Assembly: GCF_016907235.1 (NCBI RefSeq)
Contig: NZ_JAFBBO010000001.1
Location: 3,162,001-3,226,000 of the forward strand
Length of the DNA stretch: 64,000 bases
Reading direction: 5' to 3'
DNA from: Oerskovia jenensis
Lineage (GTDB): Bacteria; Actinomycetota; Actinomycetes; Actinomycetales; Cellulomonadaceae
A program made the position numbers and the translations under genes. Below the pieces are notes generated by a model, which did not search any database, was not told the origin of the DNA, and worked only from the letters and a program-made list of their open reading frames with translations. Positions 54,831-64,000 of this stretch are shown one piece after another (the first letter of the stretch is position 1; each line of letters opens with the position of its first letter).

Positions 54831-55874
54831 GTGCGGTACACACAGCACGGCGGCTCACCGGCCGGTCTTCCGTTCGCGGGGATCGGCCGGACGCTCGTCA
54901 TGGGCGTCGTCAACGTCACGCCGGACTCCTTCTCCGACGGCGGCGAGTGGTTCGAGCCGCGCGCGGCGATCGAGCACGGGCTCGCACTCCTGGCCGAGGG
55001 GGCGGACGTCCTCGACGTCGGGGGCGAGTCGACGCGCCCGGGCGCGGGACGGGTGCCCGTCGAGGACGAGCTCGCGCGCGTGCTGCCCGTGATCTCGGCC
55101 CTTGCCGCCCGCGGGGCCGTGGTGAGCGTCGACACGACGCGGGCCACGGTCGCCGAGCAGGCGGTCGGTGCGGGCGCCCAGATCATCAACGACGTCTCGG
55201 GGGGCCTCGCGGACCCGGAGATGGCCGCGGTCGCCGCCCGCACCGGCGCGGTGTTCGTGGCCATGCACTGGCGCGGTCACGCGGACGTCATGGACGACCT
55301 CGAGGTGTACGACGACGTCGTGACCGACGTCCGTGACGAGCTCGCCGCGCGCGTCGAGGCGCTGCGCGCGGCCGGCGTGCGCGACGACCGGATCGTCCTC
55401 GACCCTGGCCTCGGCTTCTCCAAGGCGGGTTCCACGAACTGGCCCCTCCTGACGCACCTGGGCGCGCTGCGCGAGCTCGGGTTCCCGGTGCTCGTGGGGG
55501 CGTCCCGCAAGCGCTTCCTCGGTCACCTGCTCGCCGGGCCGGACGGCACGCCCGCGCCGCCGCTGGAACGGGACGCGGCGACCGCCGCGATCACGGCGCT
55601 CGCCGCGGCGGAAGGGGCCTGGTGCGTGCGCGTGCACGCGGTCCGGGCCTCGGCCGACGCGGTGCGGGTCGCCGCCGCGTGGACTCGGGCCGGTCGGACG
55701 GGGGAGGATGCGAGCGGGCGTGTGCTTGCCACGCCGCCGCCCGCCGAGCCCTCCGCAGGGGCACGGGACACGGTCCACGGCTCCCGGTCCGCGGACACGG
55801 GGCGCGTGGGGCAGGCGCGGCAGAGCACGGACGACCACGGAACGAACGACAGCGACGACAGGAGTACGACGTGA
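54831..55874 (+). CDS. folP: Dihydropteroate synthase
   Basis: A 347-residue TIM-barrel enzyme, which joins p-aminobenzoate to hydroxymethyl-dihydropterin diphosphate and is the sulfonamide target. Conserved motifs: MGVVNVTPDSFSDGG, DVGGESTRPGA, the INDVSGG strand, LDPGLGFSKAGSTNWPLL and GASRKRFLG. About 60 residues after the barrel are a disordered extension that reaches the start of the next gene, where GTGA couples the two. GTG 54831 is used. Confidence 0.95.
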   Translation: MRYTQHGGSPAGLPFAGIGRTLVMGVVNVTPDSFSDGGEWFEPRAAIEHGLALLAEGADVLDVGGESTRPGAGRVPVEDELARVLPVISALAARGAVVSVDTTRATVAEQAVGAGAQIINDVSGGLADPEMAAVAARTGAVFVAMHWRGHADVMDDLEVYDDVVTDVRDELAARVEALRAAGVRDDRIVLDPGLGFSKAGSTNWPLLTHLGALRELGFPVLVGASRKRFLGHLLAGPDGTPAPPLERDAATAAITALAAAEGAWCVRVHAVRASADAVRVAAAWTRAGRTGEDASGRVLATPPPAEPSAGARDTVHGSRSADTGRVGQARQSTDDHGTNDSDDRSTT

Positions 55875-58507
55875 GCACAGCGTTCGCAGGGGCGGTGCAG
55901 GGAACCGACGGGCGCCCGCTCGACCAGATCCGGCTCACGGGACTCAGCGCGACGGGCCACCACGGCGTGTTCGAGCACGAGCGCCTCGACGGCCAGCTCT
56001 TCCGCGCCGACGTGGTGCTGCACCTCGACACGCGCCCCGCAGCGGCCGGTGACGACCTCGCGGACACCGTGAGCTACGCGGTCGTCGCCGAGGACGTCGT
56101 CGCGGTGCTCGCCGGCTCGCCCGCCGACCTCATCGAGACCGTCGCCGAGCGGGTCGCCGCGGTCGCGCTGCGTCACCCGGCGGTCGTCGCGGTCGACGTC
56201 GCGGTCCACAAGCCGCAGGCTCCCATCACCGTCCCGTTCGACGACGTCGAGGTCGTGGTCCGCCGCGACCGCGTCAAGGTGCCCGTCGTGGCCGACGCCG
56301 TCCCGCGCGTCGTGCCCATCCCGGTCGGGTCGATCACCCCGGCCGTGCTCGGGAACGTCGCCGCCGCGGAGCCGGCCTCGCCGGACCAGCACGTCGTCAT
56401 GCCGCCCTCGATCCCGCCGGTGTCACCTGCTCCCGCTCCGGACCGCTCGCCCGACCAAGGAGTCTTCGCGGCCACCGCCGAGGACCTCGGGCCGGCCGCC
56501 GGCGAGCTGCCGAGCACGGGCGGGGTGTCCGACCAGGAGTTCGTCGACGCGCTCGACTCGTTCTACAGCGCCCCTCAGGACGCGTTGAGCGCCCCTGCCG
56601 AGAGCTTCGAGCCCGTCGTCGAGCAGGGGTCGGAGGCGGCCCCCCAGGTGATTGTGCGGCCGGCCCCCGAGGTCACCGCCGAGCCGGCTCCCGTCGCGTC
56701 CGAGACCTTCCACGAGGCGGCCGATGAACGGTCGGAGGCTGCCGAGCCGTCCGACGCGCCCGGCGTCGCGACCGCCTCGTCCGCCGTGGCCCCCGAGGCC
56801 GAGGGGTCCGCGGACCCCGTCCCGCTCGCGGTGCCCGAGGCGCAGTCCGTCCGGGGCGTGCCCGTGGAGCCCGGGACGCGCATCGGTGACGACGCCACGG
56901 CGGACCTCGACGCGCCCGCCGGGACCGCACTGCCCGACGCCGTCGCGCCCGCCGCGCACCAGGTCGCCGCCGAGCCCGCTCCGGGCGAGCGCGTCCTGGA
57001 CGACGAGCCGGCGCCCTCGCCGGTCGCGCAGGCCCCGGTCGAGACGCCCGCGGTCCCCGAGCCTGTCGCCGAGGCGCCCTCGACCGCGACCTTCTCCGCG
57101 GAGGTCTCGAGCGAGCCGGCGCCCGTGCCGCCGGCGCTCGGAGAACCCGAGCCGATCGCGGCCCCCGTGCCCTTGCCGGTGCGTCCCGCTCCCGAGGTCG
57201 CTACGGCGCCCGCCGAGCCCACCGCGGCCGAAGCGCCGTACGTGCCCGAGGCGGCGCCCGTGCCGGCCGTCGCGCTCGACCGGCTCGACGAGGCCCCCTC
57301 GGGCTTCGTGCCCGTCGTGCTGGCCTTGGGGGCGAACCTCGGGGACGCCCAGCAGACGTTGCGCGACGCCGTGACGGACCTCGACCGCATCTCCGGCCTC
57401 GAGATCACGGACGTCTCACCCCTCGCGCGGACGGCAGCCGTCGGTGGCCCGGACCAGCCGGACTACCTCAACGCCATCCTGCTGGCACGGACCACGCTCG
57501 CACCGCGTGCGCTCCTGCACGCCGTCCAGGGGGTCGAGAACGCGCACGGGCGGATCCGTGCCGAGCGCAACGGCCCGCGGACCCTCGACGTCGACCTGAT
57601 CGTCTTCGGGACGGTCACCGAGTTCACCGCAGACCTCGAGCTGCCGCACCCGCGGGCGCACGAGCGCGCCTTCGTGCTCGAGCCGTGGGCGCAGATCGCC
57701 CCGGACGCCGTGCTGCCCGGCCTGGGCGGCGGTCCGGTCGCCGCGCTGGCGGCGACGGCGCCCGACCGCGGCGGCATCCGTTGGCTGGCCCTCGACTGGC
57801 TGACCGACGCCGAGCCCGAGGCGGCTCCGGCTCCGGCTCCGGCGGTCCGCCCCGACGCTCCCGCCGACCCTGCCCGGCAGGCTCAGGCGGCAGCGGCCCA
57901 GGAGGCTCCCGCTCCGGCGAGCCCCCCGGTCGAGGCGGCGGCTCCCGAGCCGACCACGGCGCCCACGACCCCGGCGCGCCCCGGTGGCGAGATGTTCACC
58001 GCGACCCCGCACGAGGTGGGCGAGCCGGTCGGGCACGCTCCTGTCCCGGCGACGGTCCCGTTCGTGCAGGACCAACCGTCCGCGCCGACCACCCAGGCGC
58101 CGGCACCGGTCGCGCCGGCTCAGCAGGGCCCGCCCGAGCGCGCGGCGCAGGAGCCAGGACCGTTCGTCCCGGCGTTCCACCCCGTGCACCCGCAGGACGG
58201 GCAGGAGCCCCCGCACGCCCAGGTCCCGCCGCTGTGGGCGGACGTCTCGCACGCGGCACCGGCCCCCGAGCCGCCGGCCGACGTGTTCCCCGTGCACTCC
58301 GCGCCCGCCCCGGCGGCTCCCGCCCGGACGGTCCCGGAGGAGCCCGTCGCCCCGCAGTTCCACCCCGTGCACCCGGCCCCGGCGGGCGCGTTCCTCCCGC
58401 CGCAGGCCCCGAACGACCCTGAGCAGCAGGACTCCGCGACCGCGCAGCCCCCCATCACGGGCGTGCCCATGTCCTTCCCGGCCGACCTCCGCGGTCCGTC
58501 GAGCTGA
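55871..58507 (+). CDS. folK: Bifunctional dihydroneopterin aldolase / HPPK with very long disordered linker and tail
   Basis: An 878-residue fusion of FolB and FolK, two successive steps of folate synthesis. The aldolase domain (about 17-135) shows LTGLSATGHHGVFEHERLDG and the Lys near its end (VHKPQAP). The pyrophosphokinase domain (about 477-640) shows VLALGANLGD, RTAAVGGPDQPDYLNA and GPRTLDVDLIVFG. Between them lie about 330 residues of Pro/Ala/Glu/Val-rich low complexity, and a further 235-residue Pro-rich tail follows with repeated FHPVHP motifs. A normal FolB-FolK fusion is under 350 residues. GTG 55871 overlaps the folP stop; TGATG couples the next gene. Confidence 0.93.
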   Translation: MSTAFAGAVQGTDGRPLDQIRLTGLSATGHHGVFEHERLDGQLFRADVVLHLDTRPAAAGDDLADTVSYAVVAEDVVAVLAGSPADLIETVAERVAAVALRHPAVVAVDVAVHKPQAPITVPFDDVEVVVRRDRVKVPVVADAVPRVVPIPVGSITPAVLGNVAAAEPASPDQHVVMPPSIPPVSPAPAPDRSPDQGVFAATAEDLGPAAGELPSTGGVSDQEFVDALDSFYSAPQDALSAPAESFEPVVEQGSEAAPQVIVRPAPEVTAEPAPVASETFHEAADERSEAAEPSDAPGVATASSAVAPEAEGSADPVPLAVPEAQSVRGVPVEPGTRIGDDATADLDAPAGTALPDAVAPAAHQVAAEPAPGERVLDDEPAPSPVAQAPVETPAVPEPVAEAPSTATFSAEVSSEPAPVPPALGEPEPIAAPVPLPVRPAPEVATAPAEPTAAEAPYVPEAAPVPAVALDRLDEAPSGFVPVVLALGANLGDAQQTLRDAVTDLDRISGLEITDVSPLARTAAVGGPDQPDYLNAILLARTTLAPRALLHAVQGVENAHGRIRAERNGPRTLDVDLIVFGTVTEFTADLELPHPRAHERAFVLEPWAQIAPDAVLPGLGGGPVAALAATAPDRGGIRWLALDWLTDAEPEAAPAPAPAVRPDAPADPARQAQAAAAQEAPAPASPPVEAAAPEPTTAPTTPARPGGEMFTATPHEVGEPVGHAPVPATVPFVQDQPSAPTTQAPAPVAPAQQGPPERAAQEPGPFVPAFHPVHPQDGQEPPHAQVPPLWADVSHAAPAPEPPADVFPVHSAPAPAAPARTVPEEPVAPQFHPVHPAPAGAFLPPQAPNDPEQQDSATAQPPITGVPMSFPADLRGPSS

Positions 58508-59016
58508 TGCAGCGCACCAAGGTCACGACGCTCCTGCTCGTCACGGTCGCCACGACCCTGGTCGGGTGGCTCGTCGTCGTCGGGCTGGAGCGCCGAGGGA
58601 CGTACCTGCCGCACGTGCCCTGGATCGTGGACGTGGCCCTGGTCGCGCTGGCCGGAGGGGTGTTCTGGGCCGGCTGGGCCGTCCGGTCGTACCTCCAGGG
58701 CAGACGCCCGTCGCTCGATCCCCTGCGGGCGGCCCGCACCCTCGTGCTCGCCAAGGCCGCGGCCCTCACCGGCTCGCTGCTCGCGGGCTGGTATCTCGCG
58801 CAGGTCGTCGTCGTGCTGGGTGATCTCGCGATCGAGGCCCGCCGTGACCGGGCGATCGCCGCGGGTGTGGCGGCCCTGTGCGCGGTGGTGCTCGCCGTCG
58901 TCGGGCTCGTCGTGGAGAAGTTCTGCCAGGTCCCGCCCGACGACACCGACCCCGCGAACGGCGGACGGTCGCGCGCCCAGGGCGAGGCCGATCCCGAGAC
59001 CGGTGCCACGGCCTGA
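58507..59016 (+). CDS. DUF3180 membrane protein
   Basis: A 169-residue protein of the actinobacterial DUF3180 family, with four predicted membrane segments (about 7-25, 38-58, 75-98, 118-138) and a charged C-terminal tail. The conserved ARTLVLAKAAALTGSLLAGWY region is present. Its function is unknown; its fixed place just after folK in many actinobacteria is the main information. ATG 58507 overlaps the folK stop. Confidence 0.92.
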   Translation: MQRTKVTTLLLVTVATTLVGWLVVVGLERRGTYLPHVPWIVDVALVALAGGVFWAGWAVRSYLQGRRPSLDPLRAARTLVLAKAAALTGSLLAGWYLAQVVVVLGDLAIEARRDRAIAAGVAALCAVVLAVVGLVVEKFCQVPPDDTDPANGGRSRAQGEADPETGATA

Positions 59017-59072
59017 CGAGAGTCGGTCTCCCGGCCGACGCGCGGGCCGAGCCCGGATGGGAAGATGGGGAC

Positions 59073-59648
59073 ATGACGGACCACGCCTTCGACCTGGCCC
59101 CCGCACCGGACCAGGACCCAGCGACCGCCCCGGCGCCCCCGGCCCCTGCGGTCCCGACGGACCACAGCGGTCCCTTCGACCCGCCGGGCGTGCGGTGGCA
59201 GGGCGTCTCGAGCCGGCTGATCACCGCTCGGCTGCTCACGGTCGGGATCTTCCTGCTCGTCCCGTTCGTGCTGGGGGCCGTGTTCGCGCTCGTGTTCAGC
59301 CTGGTCTGGCTGTGGATCGTCCCCGCGGTCGTGCTCGCGATCGGGATCTGGTGCGTGGTCGTCGTGCCGCGGCAGGTCCGGGCCATCGGCTACGCCGAGC
59401 GTGACGACGACCTCCTGATCCGCAAGGGCGTGATGTTCCGCTCGCTCGTCGTGGTGCCGTACGGCCGCATGCAGTACGTGGACGTCCAGGCCGGGCCGGT
59501 CGCCCGCAGGTTCCGCATCGCCCAGGTCCAGCTCCACACGGCCTCGCCCGCGACGGACGCGTCGATCGACGGCCTCGAGCCGGCCGAGGCCGAGCGCCTG
59601 CGCGACCGTCTGGCCTCGCGCGGAGAGGCACGGTTGGCCGGGCTATGA
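59073..59648 (+). CDS. PH domain-containing membrane protein (YdbS-like)
   Basis: A 191-residue protein with a Pro/Ala-rich cytoplasmic N-terminus, two membrane helices (about 53-100) and a bacterial PH-like (bPH2) domain with DDLLIRKGVMFRSLVVVPYGRMQYVDVQ and the HTASPATDASIDGL segment. It pairs with the next gene (ATGA overlap), as YdbS pairs with YdbT in Bacillus. The role is unclear; YdbST has been linked to resistance to antimicrobial peptides. Confidence 0.9.
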   Translation: MTDHAFDLAPAPDQDPATAPAPPAPAVPTDHSGPFDPPGVRWQGVSSRLITARLLTVGIFLLVPFVLGAVFALVFSLVWLWIVPAVVLAIGIWCVVVVPRQVRAIGYAERDDDLLIRKGVMFRSLVVVPYGRMQYVDVQAGPVARRFRIAQVQLHTASPATDASIDGLEPAEAERLRDRLASRGEARLAGL

Positions 59649-61321
59649 GCGAGAGCACCACGCAGCCCGACGCCCCACCGACCGAGCTCACCTGGCACCG
59701 TGTCCACCCCGTGACCCCGGTGGTCAGGGGCTGGTCGGTCATCGCGGTCCTCCTCGTGATCGTCGGCAACCGGACGCTGGAGGGGCTCCCCGCGGGGGAG
59801 AACATGCTGGCCGGCAACGGCTGGTGGCAGATCCTGGGCGGGATCGTCGTGGTCGGTCTCGTCGGGCTCGGCTACTCGGCGCTGGCCTGGCGCATGACGA
59901 CGTACGCGATCGACGACGAGTCCGTCCGCCTCCACACGGGCGTCCTGTTCCGCCAGCAGCGCAAGGCCCGTCTCGACCGGCTCCAGGCGGTGGACATCGT
60001 CCAGCCGCTCGTGGCCCGGCTCTTCGGGCTGGCCGAGCTCAAGCTCGAGGTCGCGGGCGGTTCGGACTCGGGCATCAAGCTCGGCTTCCTCAAGCTCGAC
60101 GACGCCAACCACCTGCGTGCCGAGCTCCTGGCGCGTGCGGCGGGGCTTCGCGTGGGCGGGGCGCCCGTGCGTGCGGCAGCTCCCGGTGGTGGCCCTGGTG
60201 CGCTGCCCGGTGAGGCGACGGACGGTGACGTCGCGGGAGAGGTGAGCGACGCCGTCGGGCCTGTCGCCCTGGACGCGCCCGAGGCGCCCGAGCAGCCTGT
60301 CATGGAGGTCCCCTCGGGCCGCCTGGTCTGGTCGCTGATCCGTACCGTCGCGATGATCGTCCTGGTCCTCGCGGTGCTGGGACTGATCGGGGTCGCGGTC
60401 GGCACGCGGGAGATCGGGACGCTGTTCACGGCCCTGCCGCTCGTCCTGGGCGTCGGCGGCTACCTGTTCGGCCGGTTCACGCGCGAGTTCAACTTCCGCA
60501 GCGCCATCTCGCCCGACGGCATCCGGCTGCGCCACGGCCTGCTCGAGACCCGGTCGCAGACCATCCCGCCGGGCCGTGTCCAGGCGATCCGCCTCACGCA
60601 GGGGCTCCTGTGGCGCAGCGCCGACTGGTGGCGCGTCGAGGTCAACGTCGCGGGCTACGGTCAGAGCGCCGACGGCACGACCAACAACAGCGTCCTGCTG
60701 CCCGTGGGCACGCGCGACGAGGCCCTGGGAGCGGTGTGGCTCGTGCTGCCCGACCTCGGCACGGCCGACCCGCGCGCCCTGCTCGACGAGGCGCTGTCGG
60801 GCATCGACGCGGGAGAGCACTTCACGACGGCTCCGCGACGCGCCCGCATCCTCGACCCGATCGCGTGGCGTCGCAACGGGTTCGCGGTCACGGGGCGGGC
60901 GCTGGTCCTGCGGCGCGGCCGCCTGGTGCGCCAGGTCGAGATCGTGCCGCACGAGCGCACGCAGTCCCTCGGCCTCCAGCAGGGGCCCTGGCAGCGTCGC
61001 CTGGGCGTCGCGACGTTCGCGGTGCACTCGGTCCCCGGACCGGTCACCCCGAGCGTCCCGCACCTCGACCAGCACGTCGCGGGCGCCCTCATGGACGAGC
61101 AGGCGAGGCGTGCCCGCGAGGCCCGCGCGCACGCCGGGCCCGAGCTCTGGATGCGACGTGAGGAGGTCGCAGCCGTGGTCGAGAGGATCGAGGACGACGA
61201 CGCGGCGACCGCGCCGTACGTGGCGACCTCGGTGCCCGCGGCGGGAGCGCCCGACGACGAGGACCGTGCGGACGACCCGCGCGGCGCGGACCACCGGAAG
61301 AGCGAGGACGCACGTGAGTGA
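59645..61321 (+). CDS. PH domain-containing membrane protein (YdbT-like)
   Basis: A 558-residue protein with several bPH2 domains separated by membrane helix pairs. The first repeat reads DDESVRLHTGVLFRQQRKARLDRLQAVD, the second SPDGIRLRHGLLETRSQTIPPGRVQAIR, and a third RGRLVRQVEIVPHERTQSLGL. Membrane segments lie near 30-90 and 225-280. It is the partner of the preceding gene and probably forms a membrane complex with it. The C-terminus is an acidic tail. Its stop lies inside the start of the DUF2520 gene. Confidence 0.9.
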   Translation: MSESTTQPDAPPTELTWHRVHPVTPVVRGWSVIAVLLVIVGNRTLEGLPAGENMLAGNGWWQILGGIVVVGLVGLGYSALAWRMTTYAIDDESVRLHTGVLFRQQRKARLDRLQAVDIVQPLVARLFGLAELKLEVAGGSDSGIKLGFLKLDDANHLRAELLARAAGLRVGGAPVRAAAPGGGPGALPGEATDGDVAGEVSDAVGPVALDAPEAPEQPVMEVPSGRLVWSLIRTVAMIVLVLAVLGLIGVAVGTREIGTLFTALPLVLGVGGYLFGRFTREFNFRSAISPDGIRLRHGLLETRSQTIPPGRVQAIRLTQGLLWRSADWWRVEVNVAGYGQSADGTTNNSVLLPVGTRDEALGAVWLVLPDLGTADPRALLDEALSGIDAGEHFTTAPRRARILDPIAWRRNGFAVTGRALVLRRGRLVRQVEIVPHERTQSLGLQQGPWQRRLGVATFAVHSVPGPVTPSVPHLDQHVAGALMDEQARRAREARAHAGPELWMRREEVAAVVERIEDDDAATAPYVATSVPAAGAPDDEDRADDPRGADHRKSEDARE

Positions 61322-62279
61322 CACCGCAGGACGCCGGCGGCCCGGGCGGCTGGGCGTCGGCATCGTGGGGGCCGGTCGTGTCGGAGCGGTTCTCGGCAGC
61401 GCCCTGCGGGCCACCGGCCACGCGGTCGTCGGCGCGAGCGGCATCTCCGAGGCGTCGCGAGAGCGCATCGAGACGCTCCTGCCCGGCATCCCCGTGCTCG
61501 AGGTCGAGGAGGTCGTGCGTCGCTCCGAGCTCGTGCTCCTCGCCGTGCCCGACGACGCCCTCCCGGGCCTGGTCTCGGGTCTCGCCGAGATCGGGGCGTG
61601 GCAGGGCGGGCAGATCGTCGTGCACACCTCGGGCCGCTACGGGGCGGGCGTGCTCGACCCGGCGCGTGCCCAGGGGGCGATCCCGCTCGCGATCCACCCC
61701 GCCATGACGTTCTCCGGCACGTCGCTCGACCTGTCACGCCTCGTGGGCACGACCTTCGCGGTCACCGCGCCGGGGCCCGTCCAGCCCATCGGGCAGGCGC
61801 TCGTCGTCGAGCTCGGGGGCGAACCGGTCATCGTCGAGGAAGAGGCCCGCGGGCTCTACCACGCGGCCCTCGCGCACGGCGCGAACCATCTCGTGGTGCT
61901 CGTCGCGCAGGCGGCGCAGGCCCTCGAGGCGGCGGGCATCGAGCAGCCCGGCCGCGTGCTGGCCCCCCTGCTGTCCGCCGCGCTCGACGGTGCGACCCGT
62001 TCGGCGGACGCCGGCGAGGGGGCCGGGCCAGGAGCGATCTCGGCCCTGACGGGCCCCGTGTCGCGCGGGGACGTCGGCACCGTCGCCGAGCACCTCGAGG
62101 TGCTGCGGGCCCTGGCGGTGACCTCGGCGCACGAGACCGTGCCGCGCGTCGCCGCGACCGACGTGCCCGCGTCCTACCGCGAGCTCAGCCGGGGCGCGAC
62201 CAGCCGGGCCCTGGCCGCGGGGCGCATCGACGCCCGCCAGGCGCAGGCGCTGCTCGACGTCCTCGAGGAAGGTCAGTGA
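61314..62279 (+). CDS. Rossmann/DUF2520 protein, possible ketopantoate reductase (PanG-like)
   Basis: A 321-residue protein with an NAD(P) site [13 protein letters not shown] near the N-terminus, a 6-phosphogluconate-dehydrogenase-like arrangement ([33 protein letters not shown]) and a C-terminal DUF2520 helical domain with [15 protein letters not shown]. It lies directly upstream of panC, overlapping it by 1 bp (TGATG). PanG, an alternative ketopantoate reductase described in Francisella and others, has this layout, so a role in pantothenate synthesis is likely but unproven here. GTG 61314 overlaps the preceding gene by 8 bp. Confidence 0.85.
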   Translation: MSDTAGRRRPGRLGVGIVGAGRVGAVLGSALRATGHAVVGASGISEASRERIETLLPGIPVLEVEEVVRRSELVLLAVPDDALPGLVSGLAEIGAWQGGQIVVHTSGRYGAGVLDPARAQGAIPLAIHPAMTFSGTSLDLSRLVGTTFAVTAPGPVQPIGQALVVELGGEPVIVEEEARGLYHAALAHGANHLVVLVAQAAQALEAAGIEQPGRVLAPLLSAALDGATRSADAGEGAGPGAISALTGPVSRGDVGTVAEHLEVLRALAVTSAHETVPRVAATDVPASYRELSRGATSRALAAGRIDARQAQALLDVLEEGQ

Positions 62280-63322
62280 TGTCCGTACCCACGTCCCCCA
62301 CCAGGACGCTGCCGCGCGTCGTGCGGACGCGCAGCGAGCTCCGCGGCGCCCTCGCCGCCCCGGTCGGCGCGACCGGCGCACCTGCCGTCGCGGCGCCGTC
62401 GGGCCGTGGGAGCGAGCACCCCGACGTCCCGCGTGACGCGGCGGCGAGCGGTGCCACCACCCGCGAGCGGGCCGTCGTCATGACCATGGGTGCGCTCCAC
62501 GACGGACACCTCCAGCTCGTGCGCGCGGCGCGCGAGCGCGTGGGGCCCACCGGGCAGGTCGTCGTGACCGTGTTCGTGAACCCGTTGCAGTTCGGCCCGG
62601 GCGAGGACCTCGACCGGTACCCGCGCGACCTCGACGCCGACGTGGCGCTCCTCGCGGGGCTCCCCGAGCCCGCGCCGGGCCGCCCTGCCGTGGACCTCGT
62701 GTTCGCGCCCCCGGTCGAGGAGATGTACCCCGGCGGCGACCCGATCGTGCGCGTCACGTCCGGACGCATCGGCACCGTGCTCGAGGGCGCGTTCCGCCCC
62801 GGCCACTTCGACGGCGTGCTGACCGTCGTGCTCAAGCTCCTGCACCTGACCAGGGCCGACGTGGCGTTCTACGGCGAGAAGGACGCGCAGCAGCTCCTCG
62901 CGATCCGCCGCATGGTCGCCGACCTGGACGTCGACGTCGAGGTCGTCGGGGTGCCGATCGTGCGCGACGAGGACGGCCTCGCGCTGTCCTCGCGCAACGC
63001 CTACCTGTCCGCGACCGAGCGGGCCGACGCCCTCACGCTGAGCCGCGCGCTGCGCGCCGGGGCGGCGGCCGCGGCGGCAGGGCAGGGTGCCGCCGCGGCC
63101 ATCGAGGTGGCCTCGGGAATGCTCAACGAGCACCCCGGCGTTGTGGTCGATTACCTCGCACTGGTCGACCCGACTACCGTGGACGACCTGGAACCGGAGT
63201 ACGTGGGACCCGCGCTGCTGCTCGTGGCGGCACGCGTGGGCACCACCCGACTGATCGACAACCTGGCCGTGGACGTGGCAGACCCCGCCGCGAGCACGGC
63301 CCGCCCAGGAGGCACGCAGTGA
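62279..63322 (+). CDS. panC: Pantothenate synthetase (pantoate-beta-alanine ligase)
   Basis: A 347-residue ligase, which joins pantoate and beta-alanine with ATP. The nucleotidyltransferase motif [15 protein letters not shown] (near 68-82) contains the HxGH site; [45 protein letters not shown] and [13 protein letters not shown] are all conserved. About 45 extra residues rich in Ala/Gly/Pro separate the first strand ([10 protein letters not shown]) from the active site, an insertion not usual in PanC. Overlapping starts couple it to the DUF2520 and panD genes. Confidence 0.95.
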   Translation: MSVPTSPTRTLPRVVRTRSELRGALAAPVGATGAPAVAAPSGRGSEHPDVPRDAAASGATTRERAVVMTMGALHDGHLQLVRAARERVGPTGQVVVTVFVNPLQFGPGEDLDRYPRDLDADVALLAGLPEPAPGRPAVDLVFAPPVEEMYPGGDPIVRVTSGRIGTVLEGAFRPGHFDGVLTVVLKLLHLTRADVAFYGEKDAQQLLAIRRMVADLDVDVEVVGVPIVRDEDGLALSSRNAYLSATERADALTLSRALRAGAAAAAAGQGAAAAIEVASGMLNEHPGVVVDYLALVDPTTVDDLEPEYVGPALLLVAARVGTTRLIDNLAVDVADPAASTARPGGTQ

Positions 63323-63804
63323 CCCAGACGGGACCGCAGGCCGGCACGCGCCGCCCCGCTTCCTTGCAACGACCCATGATGATCGGCAAGATCCACCGCG
63401 CCACCGTGACGCAGGCGGACCTCCACTACGTCGGGTCCGTGACCGTCGACGTGGACCTCCTCGAGGCCGCCGACATCATCTCCGGCCAGCAGGTCGACAT
63501 CGTCGACGTCACCAACGGCTCACGCCTGACGACCTACGCGATCCCGGGCGAACGCGGCTCGGGCAAGGTCTGCATCAACGGCGCCGCCGCGCACCTCGTG
63601 CACCCTGGCGACACCGTGATCCTCATCGCCTACGGCATGATCGCCGACCACGAGGCGCGCCACTTCCTGCCGAACGTCGTGTTCGTCGACGGGGACAACC
63701 GCATCGTCGAGGTCAGCGAGGAGCCCGGCCTCGTGCCCGAGGGCTACGACCTCGAGCCGAGCGGCCTGCCCATCGCCCCGTTCCAGTCCGCCACGGCCGA
63801 ATGA
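63319..63804 (+). CDS. panD: Aspartate 1-decarboxylase
   Basis: A 161-residue pyruvoyl enzyme, which makes beta-alanine for the PanC reaction. The self-cleavage site Gly-39/Ser-40 in HYVGS is intact, and [14 protein letters not shown] precedes it. Compared with most PanD, there is an N-terminal extension of about 20 residues before MIGKIHRA; translation from ATG 63376 or 63379 would give the usual length, but GTG 63319 overlaps the panC stop (GTGA) and fits coupling. Its stop overlaps the start of the next gene. Confidence 0.95.
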   Translation: MTQTGPQAGTRRPASLQRPMMIGKIHRATVTQADLHYVGSVTVDVDLLEAADIISGQQVDIVDVTNGSRLTTYAIPGERGSGKVCINGAAAHLVHPGDTVILIAYGMIADHEARHFLPNVVFVDGDNRIVEVSEEPGLVPEGYDLEPSGLPIAPFQSATAE

Positions 63805-64000
63805 CCCAGGCCGCGGAGGCGCACGTCTCCACCGACGGGGCGCCCGTCGCGGCCCCCGGTACCGCTCCCGTCGCGGTGGGCACCGGGGAGCGCGCGCCCC
63901 GCCGCCTGGCCCGTCGCCTCGCCGCCCCGGCCCCCGGCTGGACGACCACGGTCGACGCGATCGTCGTCGGCTCCGGCATCGCCGGGCTCACGGCCGCGCT
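63801..64000 (+). CDS. nadB: L-aspartate oxidase or related FAD enzyme, N-terminal fragment
   Basis: The gene runs off the window after 66 codons. ATG 63801 overlaps the panD stop. After about 50 low-complexity residues comes a strand and [10 protein letters not shown], the ADP-binding GxGxxG of FAD flavoproteins of the succinate dehydrogenase/aspartate oxidase type. In many actinobacteria nadB follows panD, which supports L-aspartate oxidase (first step of NAD synthesis), but the visible part does not prove it. Confidence 0.7.
   Translation, partial: MTQAAEAHVSTDGAPVAAPGTAPVAVGTGERAPRRLARRLAAPAPGWTTTVDAIVVGSGIAGLTAA

Overview
The window is chromosomal DNA from a very GC-rich (well above 70%) Gram-positive actinobacterium. 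Secreted GH18 chitinases with CBM5/12 modules and Gly-Thr linkers, coenzyme F420 genes, a mycothiol-type DinB-fold protein, a degenerate class-E-sortase-type LAXTG surface protein and the ftsH-fol-pan gene order all fit Micrococcales near Cellulosimicrobium, Oerskovia or Cellulomonas. The genus is an inference. No rRNA, tRNA, phage, insertion sequence or CRISPR array was seen.

Layout. 1-9.4 kb: the 3' end of one chitin-binding protein, a complete multidomain chitinase, a lipoprotein, a surface-anchored protein, a DUF4012 protein, and an ECF sigma factor paired with a membrane protein. 9.5-17.3 kb: one strong promoter followed by seven translationally coupled genes that form an ebo-type cluster: an inositol-phosphate-synthase-like cyclase, a UbiA prenyltransferase (EboC), a TIM-barrel isomerase, EboA, EboB (TatD), EboE and EboF. 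17.3-26.9 kb: a frameshifted subtilase divergent from a small Cys-rich secreted protein, a P-type ATPase, YbjQ, a lipoprotein and OsmC. 27-41.2 kb: an atypical SDR, an ATPase-like protein coupled to a YhgE/Pip membrane protein, DIP1984, a reductase, an FAD/Fe-S dehydrogenase, an APC permease, a nitroreductase, a GNAT enzyme, and cofC-cofD for F420. 41.2-47.3 kb: a DinB-fold protein, metY-metX, an NlpC/P60 hydrolase and pyrophosphatase. 47.5-64 kb: one nearly gapless run, dacB, a DUF2342 protein, tilS, hpt, ftsH, folE, folP, folB-folK, DUF3180, two PH-domain proteins, a DUF2520 protein, panC, panD and the start of nadB. It joins cell-wall, tRNA, purine salvage, proteolysis, folate, pantothenate and NAD functions.

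The signals most worth a second look are: (1) the ebo-type operon, where a MIPS-family cyclase occupies the place of the usual DHQ-synthase-like EboD; (2) seven copies of an intergenic 42-bp imperfect palindrome, every copy exactly 42 bp with 16-nt arms and a 10-nt loop, all lying just downstream of gene ends; (3) a probable leaderless 8-codon ORF with two Cys codons in the long leader of metY, which looks like a cysteine-responsive attenuator; and (4) a 65-bp palindrome with perfect 32-bp arms between two convergent genes.
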